Source: Sambucus nigra (Eukaryota; Streptophyta; Magnoliopsida; Dipsacales; Adoxaceae). From it: a stretch of DNA of 64,000 bases. The stretch spans positions 77,312,751 to 77,376,750 of the forward strand of contig OX422223.1 in the NCBI GenBank assembly GCA_949130495.1, read 5' to 3'. Position numbers and translations under genes: made by a program. Each line of letters starts with the position of its first letter. Positions within the stretch are counted from its first letter, which is position 1. Positions 34,961-46,497 of the stretch are shown here, in pieces. Below the pieces are notes generated by a model. That model was given only the letters and a program-made list of their open reading frames with translations. It made no database searches and was not told where the DNA came from.

Positions 34961-36355
34961 TGTGAAATGTGAGGCTTTCTAAATCAATGGACTGAAGTCC
35001 CCCAATTTTAAAATCTTCCCAATTAATATAAAATATTTCCTTTTGTAAAGATGTATGCGAAAGCGAGATGGTTCACAAAAACACCAAATTTTAGCAAGTT
35101 CTAAATTAAAATTACATCAAGTGAAATAAGATGAAACACACACACACTTTCAATTTCACTTAAACCAAATTAATTCACTTCAAGTCCTAGAAATTTGCCT
35201 AAGTCATATTTTTAATATTACCAAGTTAGGCCAAAACAATTTTATCAAATTAAGTAATTGATTAGAAATGAGTTAATTAAACATTACCAAAAATTAATTT
35301 GCACCAAATTAAATAAGTTGTGATTAAAAACAAATTTTATCTTATTACCTAAGCATGTGATCTAGGTGATTTTGCAAGATAAAATAAACAATGAATCACT
35401 ACGCCGCGATGTACGAGGAAAAACCCACAATGGGAAAAAACCTCGGACGACCCTAGCCTTAAGTACACTAAGTATGGTTTTACAATTACAAGACCGATGA
35501 CTTACCTCCTTGACTCGACTCCTTTCGAGCCTTGACGCGTCTTCTTGTAAACACCTCCGCCTAGTAGATAACCCCGCAGCTCCACCGGAATCTTGGACTT
35601 CACCAATGAGACAATAGGTACACTGTCAACCACACATGGTGCCTTTTACCTTGTGATAATGCCGCAACAAAACAATGGACTTTTTCTTTGAGGGGTGTAG
35701 AAGAAAAACCAAACTTCTCTTCTTCAAATGTAGAGATAAACCGGTGCCAAATAATCCTAGCAAGATATTTGTGTGGAAGCTTGGAATAAAATAACTATGG
35801 GTGTGAAAACATAAGTGTTTTAAGGATTTTTCTTTGAAAAAATAAACACTCAAACATGAAATTTTTCTTTTATGAATTTTTCTCTCAAACACTCTCTTAG
35901 AGGTTGTAGGATATGAAAAATTTGAAAAGAAAAGTTGGTTTCTGCACTTAATTAATCAGATAAAAAGTTAGTGGGAAAATAAGTGGGAAAGTGGGAAAAA
36001 AACTACCAATTAACTATTCCCGCCAAAACTCGTTCGAACGAGATTTTTGTTCGAACGAAGTGTATAACGAAATTCCAGTGTGAACTCATTAGAAATATCA
36101 TTGGAATTCTCGTTCTAATAACCATCTCATTCGAACGATAATTTGAACGATGTTCTAGTGGCCTATAGGGGAACTCGTTGGTAAACTCGTTCGAACGACA
36201 TTCTCATTCGAACGACAAACTCGTTCGAACGATAATATCGAACGAAATGCCAAAAAGCTGAGAATTCTATTTTTAGCCCAGAAACTTTATTTTAATGTTT
36301 TAAAGAAAATTTCTGAAAATAAACAAAGTACACCCAATAAAAATTGTTCCAAGCT

Positions 36356-36418
<63 letters not shown>

Positions 36419-36633
36419 AGGCATTCATACCTCGGGAGCAATTGGAACTGTGTTGGTGACGTAGAAACAAGGCACTTGAAACACGACATTTGATGAAGCT
36501 TTATACTCTGGGCCGCTACGTCTTCAACTAAACACATCATAGGCTTGAATAGGTACATTTAACACTATCCTATGACATAAAACATTTTTGTCTGGAATTG
36601 AGCCAAAATAACATTGAGACTTAATTGGAGAAT
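34961..36633 (-). repeat. Sirevirus-like 5' LTR, terminus replaced
   Basis: Aligns with 30,161-32,135 apart from the gag insertion. It has the same (TA)n run (about 36,359-36,415) and palindromes at about 36,029-36,060 and 36,120-36,245. The last dozen or so bases (TGTCCTTACA region) are missing. From 36,634 to 36,679 the sequence instead copies the host gypsy LTR. Confidence 0.88.
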
Positions 36634-37120
36634 GATTCGGTTATAACCGATTTGTACACATGAGGGGAATGATTCGGTTATAATATTCCCTTACGTGAGG
36701 GGAATGATTCGGTTATAACCGATTTGTTCACGTGTTCCAACCTTACATGTTCTTGCATAGTCTTGGATTTGTTTCCTTGATTGATGTAACCTAGTCCTAG
36801 ATGAGTACGAGGTTTGTGACGTCTGATGTTGCTGCTTTGTCCTGTTGACAACCACGATGACCTCGACTAGTAGGGCTGGTCGAGGTTCGGTATGAGGTAG
36901 CTGTAACGTCGATTGAGGTAGATGATGATGTTAGCAATTGCTTGATCCCATGAGACTCTGCTGACCTCGGCTGATGGCCAGTCGAGGTTGGTGAATGAGG
37001 GGCCGAACTTATAAAAGACGACCTTACTCATGGTTGTCATAAGCTTCTTGTCCACTCAGCTGTGAGACATGAGGCCGAGGTTAGTGAGCCTGAGTATGAG
37101 GGCGCACTTTGGGCATATCA
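36634..37120 (-). repeat. gypsy (Tat) 5' LTR, outer half, with a duplicated filler
   Basis: From 36,680 this aligns with 18,951-19,396 and ends GGGCATATCA at 37,120, followed by the CTCTT duplication. The first 46 bases (36,634-36,679) are an extra imperfect copy of the same LTR: GAATGATTCGGTTATA occurs three times, at about 36,630, 36,667 and 36,702. Confidence 0.85.
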
Positions 37121-37760
37121 CTCTTGTAAAGTTTTTCCTTCTCACATTTGAAACCTTTTTTCAAATCATTTCTCACTGTAACTCTTGATCGAAATTTATA
37201 GGTAGGACAATAATATAAAATTCAATACCAGAAGTACGCATGCTCCTACATAAGAAAGGAACAAAAATGTTTAGCAACCAATTGAGAAAATAAAAGTCTC
37301 TCCACATCTGGGTTAAATTTGTGAGTGCCAAACTTTGGAACCATATCGCTCGGTGACTTAGTTGCGCCAATAAGTTTCTGCCTAATGTCTCCTCCACCCG
37401 TAACCTTAGTTTTATAAGATTTGAGATGGTTTCTCAAGTGTGAGGTTCCTTTTTAACTCGCCACGTTAAAATTTCTTTTCAACGGGTGCAATTCATCGTA
37501 ACATAATTATGTGGATGGACCTCTCTATCCAAATCAAACTGCACATTAGATGTTAGTTTCTTGTTCGGCCTCACCTCTTTACTAATTTTGTTCACACTAT
37601 CAACACTTTGGGGATCCGAAGAAATACTCTCTAGTGGAGCGGGGGAAGATTCATGTGTGGGAGAATTGTTTTGATTGGCTTCTGTGAACATATTGAACTG
37701 GATAGAGATGGAACAATCAGTGAAAAAATAGTATAATTTGTAAACAAATAGAGTTTCCAA
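37121..37760 (-). pseudogene. hAT transposase relic, N-terminal part
   Basis: The frame 37,760-37,479 encodes a Ser/Pro-rich start and then NKKLTSNVQFDLDREV, like the BED-type zinc finger start of RICESLEEPER-like hAT proteins. After a frameshift, 37,437-37,246 has MRNHLKSYK, then GTHKFNPDVERLLFSQLV. This is the hAT segment 'HL..C......F......R..LA..I....YPF' that precedes the RNase H-like core. Stops and shifts follow, to EKEKLYK next to the junction at 37,121. The gene resumes at 18,535 on the other side of the gypsy insertion. Terminal inverted repeats were not found. Confidence 0.7.
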
Positions 37761-37765
37761 GAAAA

Positions 37766-38090
37766 CATTTTAAAAAACGGTGTTGATCAAAACAGTGTTG
37801 ATTAGTAAAAAAATATTTAAAACAGAGTTTAAAATAAACAGAATATTTTAATCAATGTTGATCAAAATAATAAAATCAGTGAATAATACAATTAATACAA
37901 TTAGTGTATTTTAATACAATCAATACAGTTAGTGTATTTTAATTAGTGTTGATAAAAAAATCATTAAAATCAATTAGTTGATCAAAACTGTTTAGAAAAA
38001 CATATAAAATATATATAATACCTAAATATACAGAAGAATGTGAAATGATTATTTGTTACCAAAAATTTATATGGTGTTGAAATACTTATT
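37766..38090. other. AT-rich DNA with short direct repeats
   Basis: The phrase GTGTTGAT(C/T) recurs several times (37,781-37,960), and an AATACAAT(C/T)A-TAGTGTATTTTAA unit is duplicated at about 37,888-37,945. It may be the 5' subterminal region of the hAT element. No coding signal is seen. Confidence 0.4.
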
Positions 38091-38091
38091 G

Positions 38092-38448
38092 ATTTTCTGA
38101 CTATATCGACCCTTCCGGACGCTAGTGTTTTCTGACTATCTCGACCCTTCCGGACGCGTTGGCGCACTCAAAGCAACCATACGGATAATAGAAGTAAAAA
38201 TCACTTTTATAATTAACATAATATACCATGACGCGACGGTCACACGCGTCTCAACAAAATTCCCAATTTGCCATATATTAATCTCACAACAATTTTCATA
38301 ATTCCAAATTCATATAAAACATGTATGCACATAATCAAATACCAACTCGCATCTCGTTAGTATTTTTAACCCGGATTAATTTCCAATTAATACGCATTTA
38401 ATTAATTAATCCCAAAAATAAATATAGCCAAAAGTACGGGGTATTGCA
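38092..38448 (-). repeat. LTR family A, 5'-terminal fragment in inverted orientation
   Basis: In minus orientation this starts TGCAATACCCCGTAC at 38,448 and runs through the family's conserved TCGACCCTTCCGG block to about 38,092. It holds two tandem copies of that block (38,094-38,121 and 38,128-38,156). No PBS, tract or TSD adjoins it. Confidence 0.7.
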
Positions 38449-40593
38449 TTATCTTTTATTAAAAAAATTTTGAAGAAAACCCATGAAAATTGTTGGAGAA
38501 ACTTTGAATTTGGGTTAGGATTTGCATGTAGTATGATAATGGAATGATCTAACGCTTTAGTAGTTACATATGATGACTTAAAAATGGATTTATGATGAGT
38601 AATTAGACATAAGAAAATTAGGAGTTCATGTTCATAGGGTTTGGAGATATATTTGAAGATTTATAGTAATTTCCATGATTTTTTTGTAAAGATTTAACAC
38701 CTTAAATATGTTAAGGAATGATCTAGGGTGATTAGAAATGGTTTACATACGTTGAAACATAATTTGGATGGTCTTAGAGTGAATTGAGAGAAGAGAAGAA
38801 TTGAGAAAAAACGGACATGGGGATTTCTGGGCTGAAACTACCATCTCGTTAGAAGACCTGCCCAGGTCGTTCGAACGAACTTCTAACGAGATGACAGTAT
38901 GACTTCTAACGAGTTGGTATTTCGTTCGAAGCCCTTTGTTCGAACGAACTCGTTCGAACGAGACTTCTAACGAGTTGACAAAATGGCCTTTTTGGCTTGA
39001 TTTGATTTCTAGTATCCCGTAGACTTATCTAAATGGTGAGATAAATTTCCCTTATTAACTAGTGGGTGTAGTTGGGAGATTTGGGGTATATTGAGGAGTA
39101 AAATCTGAATAGTACCTTGAACCGGATAACATTTGTGGATTGGGAAGTGAGTAACTAATCACGAAGTGTGAATAATTGATAACTCAAATACATATAAACC
39201 GGGGACATGTGATTTGTATAACACTAAGAGTTGGTATAAGAACGAGAAGTATACCACTAATAAAAATGTTGTAATATCTAAGATGTGAAAATGCTTAGTA
39301 TATGTAATTATCTGTATATGACATACCTACCGTACTTGCTATCATGGGAGGTTGGTGTTCGTTTAGGTACATCTAATCTTTATGTGCCTATGGGGGAGAT
39401 TTAGATTGGTACCTCGAGGACATAGGTCAGAGAAGGACTTATTGATCAGTTAATAAGTCTGCTGATCATGGGAGCGTAGGTATGTGCGTCACCCATGTGA
39501 TGTGAAGTATGTTCGCCTCCATTGTTTGTGATTGTTGTTGATGAAACGTTTCCTGAGAGATTCGGATTACGTGGTCCTCATGTACGTGATGTACCAGGAT
39601 TTGATAGCAGAGTATGTGTGCACCGCAGCTTAGTCTCGGGGTGCTAGTATTGTATATTTATGGTGAGAATAATATATTGTGATTGAAATGAATTATCGCG
39701 AATAATTGTGAGTATGAATAATAGCAATGTTTGTAAAGTGAAAATGTAAGATTTATTATAAATTGTAATGCTAAAGTGGGGAAACTGTGTAATAAGGTAC
39801 AATACTCTAATAAATAGAAGATGTTGGGATTTGAGTTGGATATCATATAGAAATGTTAGATTTAGCATTGTACTAGATAGATATGGGAGCAACTAGAAAT
39901 GGGTACGGGTACGATAGGAGTGCACAATTAGTTGAGAGGTGAGGAACTCATGTGAGTGCACACACTATCATGTACTTTATATTCACTGTTTAATGATATT
40001 AAACACTTGCATTTTTAAAATTTATTTTCACATTCGGGCTCTGACCCGTTTGCTTTCAAATCTATTTTTGTAAAAACCTTTTTAGGTGCCCAGCCACAAG
40101 GACACCATGCATAGGAGTTTTATTCAGGTGACGTGCTGTAGCTGTTGTGGAAGTTACAGGACCTTGATAGTAGACGCCTCCATTTCTGATCTTGACTCCA
40201 TTATTAGTTTTCACCATTTGTTGGGCATGTCGCCCATTCCTTTTAAATACATTTTACTTATTCAGTTATTCAGACTTTGGGTTGTAATTAATTTTAGTGA
40301 CGCGGACTTTGTATTTAATTATTTGGAATTCGGATTGTTGTGAGGAGTTTTCCTCCAGACTCATTATTTAATGGATGGTTATTCTATTGTGACTATATTG
40401 TTCGTTATGTTAACTTTTCATTATTCATTTATTGCATATTAATGGGTTTTTAATTAAAATGGACAACCTACATTTTAAATACTAGGTGGTTAGTAATATT
40501 AAAATATTTTCGACAGTGATGCTATGAACTGAACTAACTTGGCATTTTGTATTAAAGGAGTAGCTACCCGATATTTAATTAATCGGGGTGTCA
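38449..40593 (+). repeat. LTR family A, remainder of an LTR
   Basis: Plus-oriented sequence aligns with the central and 3' parts of the 41,918-46,477 LTR. Examples are ATATGACATACCTACCGTACTTGCTATC (39,315-39,342 region), GCACCGCAGCT (about 39,620), GGGCTCTGACCCGTTTG (about 40,037) and GGTGCCCAGCCAC (about 40,085). It ends CGGGGTGTCA at 40,593, the family's 3' terminus, with no primer site after it. CGTTCGAACGA palindromes lie at 38,872-38,990. It could be a solo LTR whose first part was inverted or replaced. Confidence 0.7.
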
Positions 40594-41917
40594 TAGTTTT
40601 AAAGAGTGACAAAAGAGTAAATATCAAGAAGATTTAGAAAAGTATAAGAAGTTAAAAAGTGAAGTAAAAAATATAATTAGAAATGCGCAACAAATTGACT
40701 AGATAATCTTTATAATAAATTATGTACCAAGGAAGGTGAAAAGGAAGTATATAAATTGGCAAATAATTGAGATAGATTCACAAGGGATATGGGTCTAGTT
40801 AAATGTATTAAAAACATAAATTAAAATATATTAACTAACGATGAAGAAACTCAAGATAGATGAACAAAGTATTTTCAAGGATTATTGAATGAAGAATATC
40901 CGAAAAAATATGTCAAGAACATTTAACCGAATATAGGAATGGTATGTCCGATTACCGAAAAATAAGTGGATATATTAAAAAGAAAAATGGGAAAGAATAA
41001 AGTGGATGGTCCGAATAAAATACCCATAGAGGTGTGGAGAACCCTTGGAAGTCTAGGGGTAGAATGGTTAACTGGCTTATTTAATAAAATTTTAAGAGAA
41101 TGAAACATGCCAGATGAGTGGAGGAAATGCATCATTATATCTTTGTATAAAAATAAAAGGGATATACAAAATTGTGGTTATTATAGAGGAATCAAACTGA
41201 TGAGTCACACTATGAAATTATGGAAAACGATTATAGAACAAAGATTAAAAAATTAGTCAATTATTTCGGACAATCAATTTGGATTTATGCGAGGGGGTCT
41301 ACCACGGAAGATATTTACTTATTAACACAGTTAATGGAGAAATGTAGAAGTAAGAATAAAACTTTATATATGGTCTTTTTTAGAAAAGGCTTATGATAGA
41401 GTTCCTAGGGATATAATTTGGTGGTCTTTAAGGAGGAAAGCAATTCTATGAGTTATATTAAAGTTATAGAAGATATGTATGATAACACAAAGACTACAGT
41501 AATGACCATATATGGAGAAACTAATGACTTTACGATTAAATTGGGTTTACATCAAGTATCTTCTTTAAGTCCTTATTTATTTGCCATAATTATGGATGAG
41601 ATTACTAAGGACATACAAGAAGATGTCCCATGGTGTAAGTTGTTTGTGGATGATATAGTTTTAGTCGACACGCCAAAGGAAAGCTTAGCGATGAGAGTAG
41701 ATACTTGGAGAAAAGACTTAGAGTCTAAGGGACTAAAAATCAGTAGAAATAAAATGGAATTTATGGAATGGAAATTTAATAATGAAGTGTAGAGTAACAT
41801 AATGTCAAAGATTCGAGATAAAATGATAATCAAACTAATAAATATCGTTATCTAGGTTCTATGTTAGAAAGTAATTGGGATATTGATGAGGATGTTACGA
41901 GTAGAATATCAACTGGT
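40594..41917 (+). pseudogene. Non-LTR retrotransposon (LINE) reverse transcriptase, truncated
   Basis: Pieces in different frames read KMGKNKVDGPNKIPIEVW (about 40,985-41,035), WRKCIIISLYKNKRDIQNCGYYRGIKL (41,120-41,200, split by shifts) and EKAYDRVPRDIIWW (about 41,385-41,425). The frame 41,418-41,792 gives LHQVSSLSPYLFAIIMDEI and FVDDIVLVDT (41,643 on), where F/YADD is usual in non-LTR RT. The tail DEDVTSRISTG just before 41,918 matches the LINE segment that normally continues 'W.K'. There it is cut by the incoming LTR. Many stops show decay. No poly-A end is present because the 3' part is displaced beyond the nest. Confidence 0.85.
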
Positions 41918-44900
41918 TGTAACACCTCGTACTTTTAATGACTTTTAAATGGGATTCATTAGAATTAATTATGGGATAATTGAAAATTAATACGAATTTA
42001 AATATTACTCAAGAATAAAGTAGTATACGATTTATGTTGAATATTACTTAGTGATTAAAAGTAATATATGATTATGACTCTACATATGATTATGGTTTTA
42101 TAAATTGTTGGGAGTTGTGAATACGAAAATTATGGTAATTAAGTCGTCACGCGCGTGTGAGTCATTTCCGGACTATAATTAGATGGAATGAACTGTAAAT
42201 TATCTTTATGTCATCCAAATGATCTCTTTGACTGTGCCAAAGTGTTCAGAAGGTTTTAAATAGTCAAAAAAGTCTACCTGAGGGATTACTTTGGGTCTCG
42301 GGGCAATCTGGAACCAACCAAACACCCCGGAGGGATATTTTGGTCATTTTCCACCCATGAAATCTAAGTACAATTATATAAGTCTAGAGGTGGTAGAATT
42401 CAGATTCATTCACCAAAAATTAGAGTAAAAGACTTAAGGAAGAGTGGGAGACTTCTCTAAAAAATGAAGAGACTTCTCCAGGAGACCAAAAGCCAAGAGT
42501 CATTCTGCACCACCACCACCGCCGAAAGTTGGTCGGAAAAAGGAAGAACACCAGTAGAGTTATCTTTCCTAGCGGTTCAGACCTACGAATTTAGAGGCGA
42601 ATGATTAACTATTGCAAATTTAGCATGTATATTGTCCATGTTAGGACGTTTAGACAATTTTGAAAAGTTGTATGAGTTAAAATGATTTTTGATGAATCCT
42701 TGAAATGAGAATTGGGTACGATTAACCTCTTTCTGAAAAATAGAGTCAACTACACGAAATTTGGGAATTATTTGGTGAAGAAAAATCTAGGATTTATAAT
42801 TCTTCTTATATGGATGATAAACTAAGAAGTTTCAGAATTTTTAAGGGAGATCGCTTGATTTAACTAAAACTTCATGATGATTTAATATTAATTAGAGGTT
42901 AGAAATTATTTACATACCGTGATATATCTTTTAGGATAAATTATGAGGAGTTTGGGATTTTTTTATAGTGGTTTTGATGATGAAAAAGGGCAAAAACGTA
43001 TGTAAACATATGCAGAAATCTGGACAAATATCTAATCGATCGATCGATCGACCCAAGAATGTCGATTGATCGACCAAAATCATCGATCAATTGACTCCGC
43101 TTGGAAATGTGATTAGTTTCCTTTTTAAATTGTGATTAAATTCCAACTTTAAAAATCTTTGGTGTTGATTACTGGAATATTATGGAACTTAGGGAAAGGC
43201 AGTAGGACATACTTAAGATCCGAAAAAATATTATTATGTGTGGAATTGAATGGGGGAAAATTACGAGTGTTAATTAAATGCATTCTGATGGAGAATTATA
43301 TAACTTGTGTTTTAAATTGGATAAATGATGATTTAAGGTTAGTACTGGTAGTAAGAGGGTCATTAATTATCGGAATAACCTTAGGTATATATGGGATTAA
43401 CCATAGGAGATGGAATAAAGGGTTAAAATTGAATTAGGGATTATCGGGAAATAAACCTAATTAAAGATAATTTTAATTCGTAGAAATTCCGGAGTTGTGA
43501 TTACATGGACCAGTAGGGCGTAGATGTTACCTACTGAATTTACATGAGGAATAAATGATTACCCTTTGAGTGATGAGAGAAGCTCGAGAATATACTTTAA
43601 GAAGTAAAGCCATAATCTATAAATACGTAGTATATTAGAGATAAATATACTACGTATGGAAATATTTTTATGGGTTGTGCGTGTACCCTATTGTTATTGT
43701 ATATAGGTGGGATGAATACCTATATTATTATCTATTGTGTGTATGACATACCTACGCTTCTTGCTATCGGGGTAGAGTTTGCACGTTGTGGATGATCTTA
43801 TCCTGATGAGCCCATTTGGGGGGGATTTTATATTCGTACCCTGAGCATAAGACCTTGAACACGTGATACCAGTGTGAATGATAGTTTCGACAGTTGAATG
43901 GGAACGTAGGCATATGTGTGACCCATTTGGGCGGGAAGTATGCTAGCCTCCAATATGTGTGTTATGTTCTTTATGGTTCGTGAGAGACGCTGAACCAATA
44001 GTCCTTTATATAATGAGAGATGTATTAGGACATGATAGCAGAGTATGCATGCACCGCAGCTGTGTCTGGGAGGTGTCATATTAGTATATATAATACTGTG
44101 ATGAATATATATACTATGTTTTGGGAGATGATAAGGTACGTTAGGCGTGTACACTAGATGAAAGGTGAGAATTCTCAAGAGAGAGCCCGGGAAGATAACA
44201 TGTACATAATAATTGCTTTTAGGAACTTTTTATGTTAAAAATATTTTACAATCGGGCTCTGAACCGTTTCCTCGCATATTCTCTTCTCTATTTGTATCTT
44301 GTACTGTAAGGACACAATTCTCCACTTGAGTCTTAATGTAGTTTTGGCTAAATTCTGGACAAAAATGTTTAAGTCATATGACTGTTTTTAATTATATCCA
44401 TTCAAGCCTATGATGGGTTAGTTGAAGACGTAGCGACCAAGATATTAAAGCTTCATCAGATGTCGTGTGTATTGTGCCTCATTTCTACATCATCAACATG
44501 GTTCAATTGCTCATAAGGTATGAAGGTATTTTATTATATATATATATATATATATATGAGCTCGGAACAATATTTATATGGGTGTACTTTGTTTTTAAAC
44601 TTTTTTTTTATTTTCAGAAAGTTTCATTAAAACTTTAAAATAAAGTTTCTGGGCTAAAACTGAATTTTTACACTATCTGGTAATTCGTTCGATATTGTCG
44701 TTCGAACGAGAATGGAATTCGAACGAGGTTTTTCAATGACTTCCCTATTTGCCCACTGGAATATCGTTTGAATTGTCGTTTGAACAAGAATGCTATTCGA
44801 AAGAAAATTCCAACGAGATTACTAACGACTGCATATTTTAATACACTGGAACTTCATTAGAAGGGTCGTTGGAATGCGACTTCGTTCGAATGAAAATCTC

Positions 44901-46477
44901 GTTCGAACGAGATTTGGCAGGAACAGTTTATTTGGCAGTTTTGAGCGGTCTTTTCCATGTTTGCCACTTCTTTTCCCCACTAACTTTTGACAGGCTTAAT
45001 AAGTGCAAGAACCAACTTTTTCCAATTAACTTTTTTCATATTATTCCATCTCCTAGAGAGAGTTTTGAGAGTTCAATTTTCAAAGAAAAAGTTCATGTGT
45101 TGAGTGTCTATTTTTTAAAAAATAATTCATAAAACACTCATGTTTTCACCCATATTATTTATTCCAAGTTCCAATATATATATATCATTGCTTGGAGTGT
45201 TTGGGTCCGGGTTTTACTCTACTGTTTGAAGAGTTTGTTTCGGTTTCTTTCTACATCCCATAGAGAAGAAGTTCATGTTTTGGTTGCGGCATTCTCACAT
45301 GGTGAAAGGCACTATATGTGGTTGACAGTTGCTTCCTAGTTCCTCACTGGTGGATTCCAAGGTTCCGGTGGAGTCCAGGATTGTCGTCTAGGTAGAGGTA
45401 GTTATAAGAAGACATGTCGGAGCTTGAAGGAGACGAGTCGAGTGTTGTAAGTCATCTTTCTTGTAATTGTAAATTTCGTACTTAGTGGACTTAAGGCTAG
45501 GTCCGTCCGAGGTTTTTTCCCATTGTGAGTTTTTCCTCGTACATCGTGGCATAGTGATTTATTATTTATTTTATCTTTCGCAAAATTCATATTAAATGCA
45601 TGCTTGGATAAAAAGATAAAATTTGGTTTTAATCACTACTTGTTTAATTTGGTGCAAATTAACTTTGGGTAATGTTTAACTAATTTAGTTCAAGTCATTT
45701 AATTTAATTTAATAAAATTTGGTTTGGTATAAGATTGAAAAAATGATTCATTAATATTGTTAGGAAAATTTCTAGGACTGGGATTGAGTTAATCGTGTCT
45801 AAGTGAAATTAAATTACGTGTCTGTTTCAACCTATTTCACTTGGTTTAATTTTAATTTGAAAAGAAATTAAAATTTGTGGTGTTTGTGTTTGAACCATCT
45901 CGTTTCCACATCTATTTGAGAAAGAAATTTATTTTTGGTAAGTTTTCAAAAGATGGGGTCCTTCATGTACATCAGGTGTCCAGTATCAGGGATGCCATCA
46001 TAGAGTATGGATATCTCGATGAGTTATAGCTGCTACTGGAGATGCAGAATTTGTTTAGACGCTTCCATTATATTGATTGACACATCTGTAGTGTCTACTT
46101 TCATTTAGGGCATGTCACCCAGGATTATGGTTATTTCATTTCTATTCCAGAGGTTGTAATTACTTATGTTAGTACTGTGGATATCAGTTTTATTTGGTGG
46201 TAATGATATATTTTAACTGGAGAGTTATTCCAGTCACATTTATTCTTGTTATATTTAGTTCAGTTGTGATGTGATATTACTTATTATTATTTCGTATTGT
46301 GGAGTGACTTTAATTAAATTGCAAATGGAAACATTTTGACACTAGCTTAATTAATTATTATGTGTGTTAATAAAGAAAAAAAATTTGACAGTGATGCTGA
46401 GAATGAACCAACTGGATATTCTGATTTAATATAATAAAGGACTGATCACCCGATATTTAATTAGGTGGGGTGTTACA
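41918..46477 (+). mobile_element. 5' LTR (family A) of a retrotransposon inserted in the LINE
   Basis: Starts TGTAACACCTCGTAC at 41,918 and ends GGGGTGTTACA at 46,477, followed at once by a primer site. Without the nested solo LTR (44,305-45,970) it is about 2.9 kb, close to the ~3-kb LTRs of the LARD-like element to which it is related. It shares the 'ggtctcgggg' block near 42,295 and TCGATCGATCGA repeats at 43,034-43,090. The matching 3' LTR is not in this window. Confidence 0.82.
44305..45965 (+). mobile_element. Sirevirus-like solo LTR
   Basis: 1,661 bp starting TGTAAGGACACAATTC and ending GGTCCTTCA. It aligns in inverse orientation with the LTRs at 30,161 and 34,961, and is flanked by the 5-mer TGTAC (44,300-44,304 and 45,966-45,970). 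No interior or second LTR is present, so LTR-LTR recombination is the simplest origin. It has a short (TA)n run (about 44,535-44,556) and CGTTCGAACG palindromes (44,690-44,910). It lacks the gag insertion. Confidence 0.88.
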
Positions 46478-46479
46478 GG

Positions 46480-46497
46480 TGGTATCAGAGCATCAAG
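46480..46497 (+). promoter_or_regulatory. Primer binding site (tRNA-Met type)
   Basis: TGGTATCAGAGCATCAAG lies two bases after the LTR end at 46,477 and fixes this LTR as a 5' LTR on the plus strand. Confidence 0.9.

Larger units (their letters stand above)
30161..36679 (-). mobile_element. Sirevirus-like non-autonomous copia element nested in the gypsy LTR
   Basis: Two LTRs (30,161-32,135 and 34,961-36,633) flank 2.8 kb. In element orientation the LTR runs TGTAAGGACACAATTC...CATTTCACA. The primer site TTGGTATCAGAGC adjoins the 5' LTR, and a polypurine tract AAGGGGGAGATT adjoins the 3' LTR. The host gypsy LTR is cut between ATAAT and ATTCCC, and ATAAT recurs at 36,680-36,684, so it is the TSD. 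The interior holds only a gag relic. Four tract-like CTCCCC repeats near the 3' LTR, palindromes in the LTRs and a coiled-coil gag recall Sireviruses. No protease, integrase or RT is present. Confidence 0.82.
18536..37120 (-). mobile_element. Tat-lineage Ty3/gypsy retrotransposon, nested host element
   Basis: The left LTR (18,536-19,396) and the split right LTR (29,712-30,160 plus 36,680-37,120) face the same way. The outer flanks are the identical 5-mer CTCTT (18,531-18,535; 37,121-37,125). On the minus strand the order is 5' LTR, primer site, gag, protease, reverse transcriptase, RNase H, second RNase H, integrase, tandem array, opposite-strand gene, 3' LTR. Pol order RT-RH-IN, a second RNase H domain, the C-x-FH-x-DHG gag motif and an antisense accessory gene point to the Tat lineage. 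Without the nested insertion it is about 12.1 kb. All genes are broken. Confidence 0.92.
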
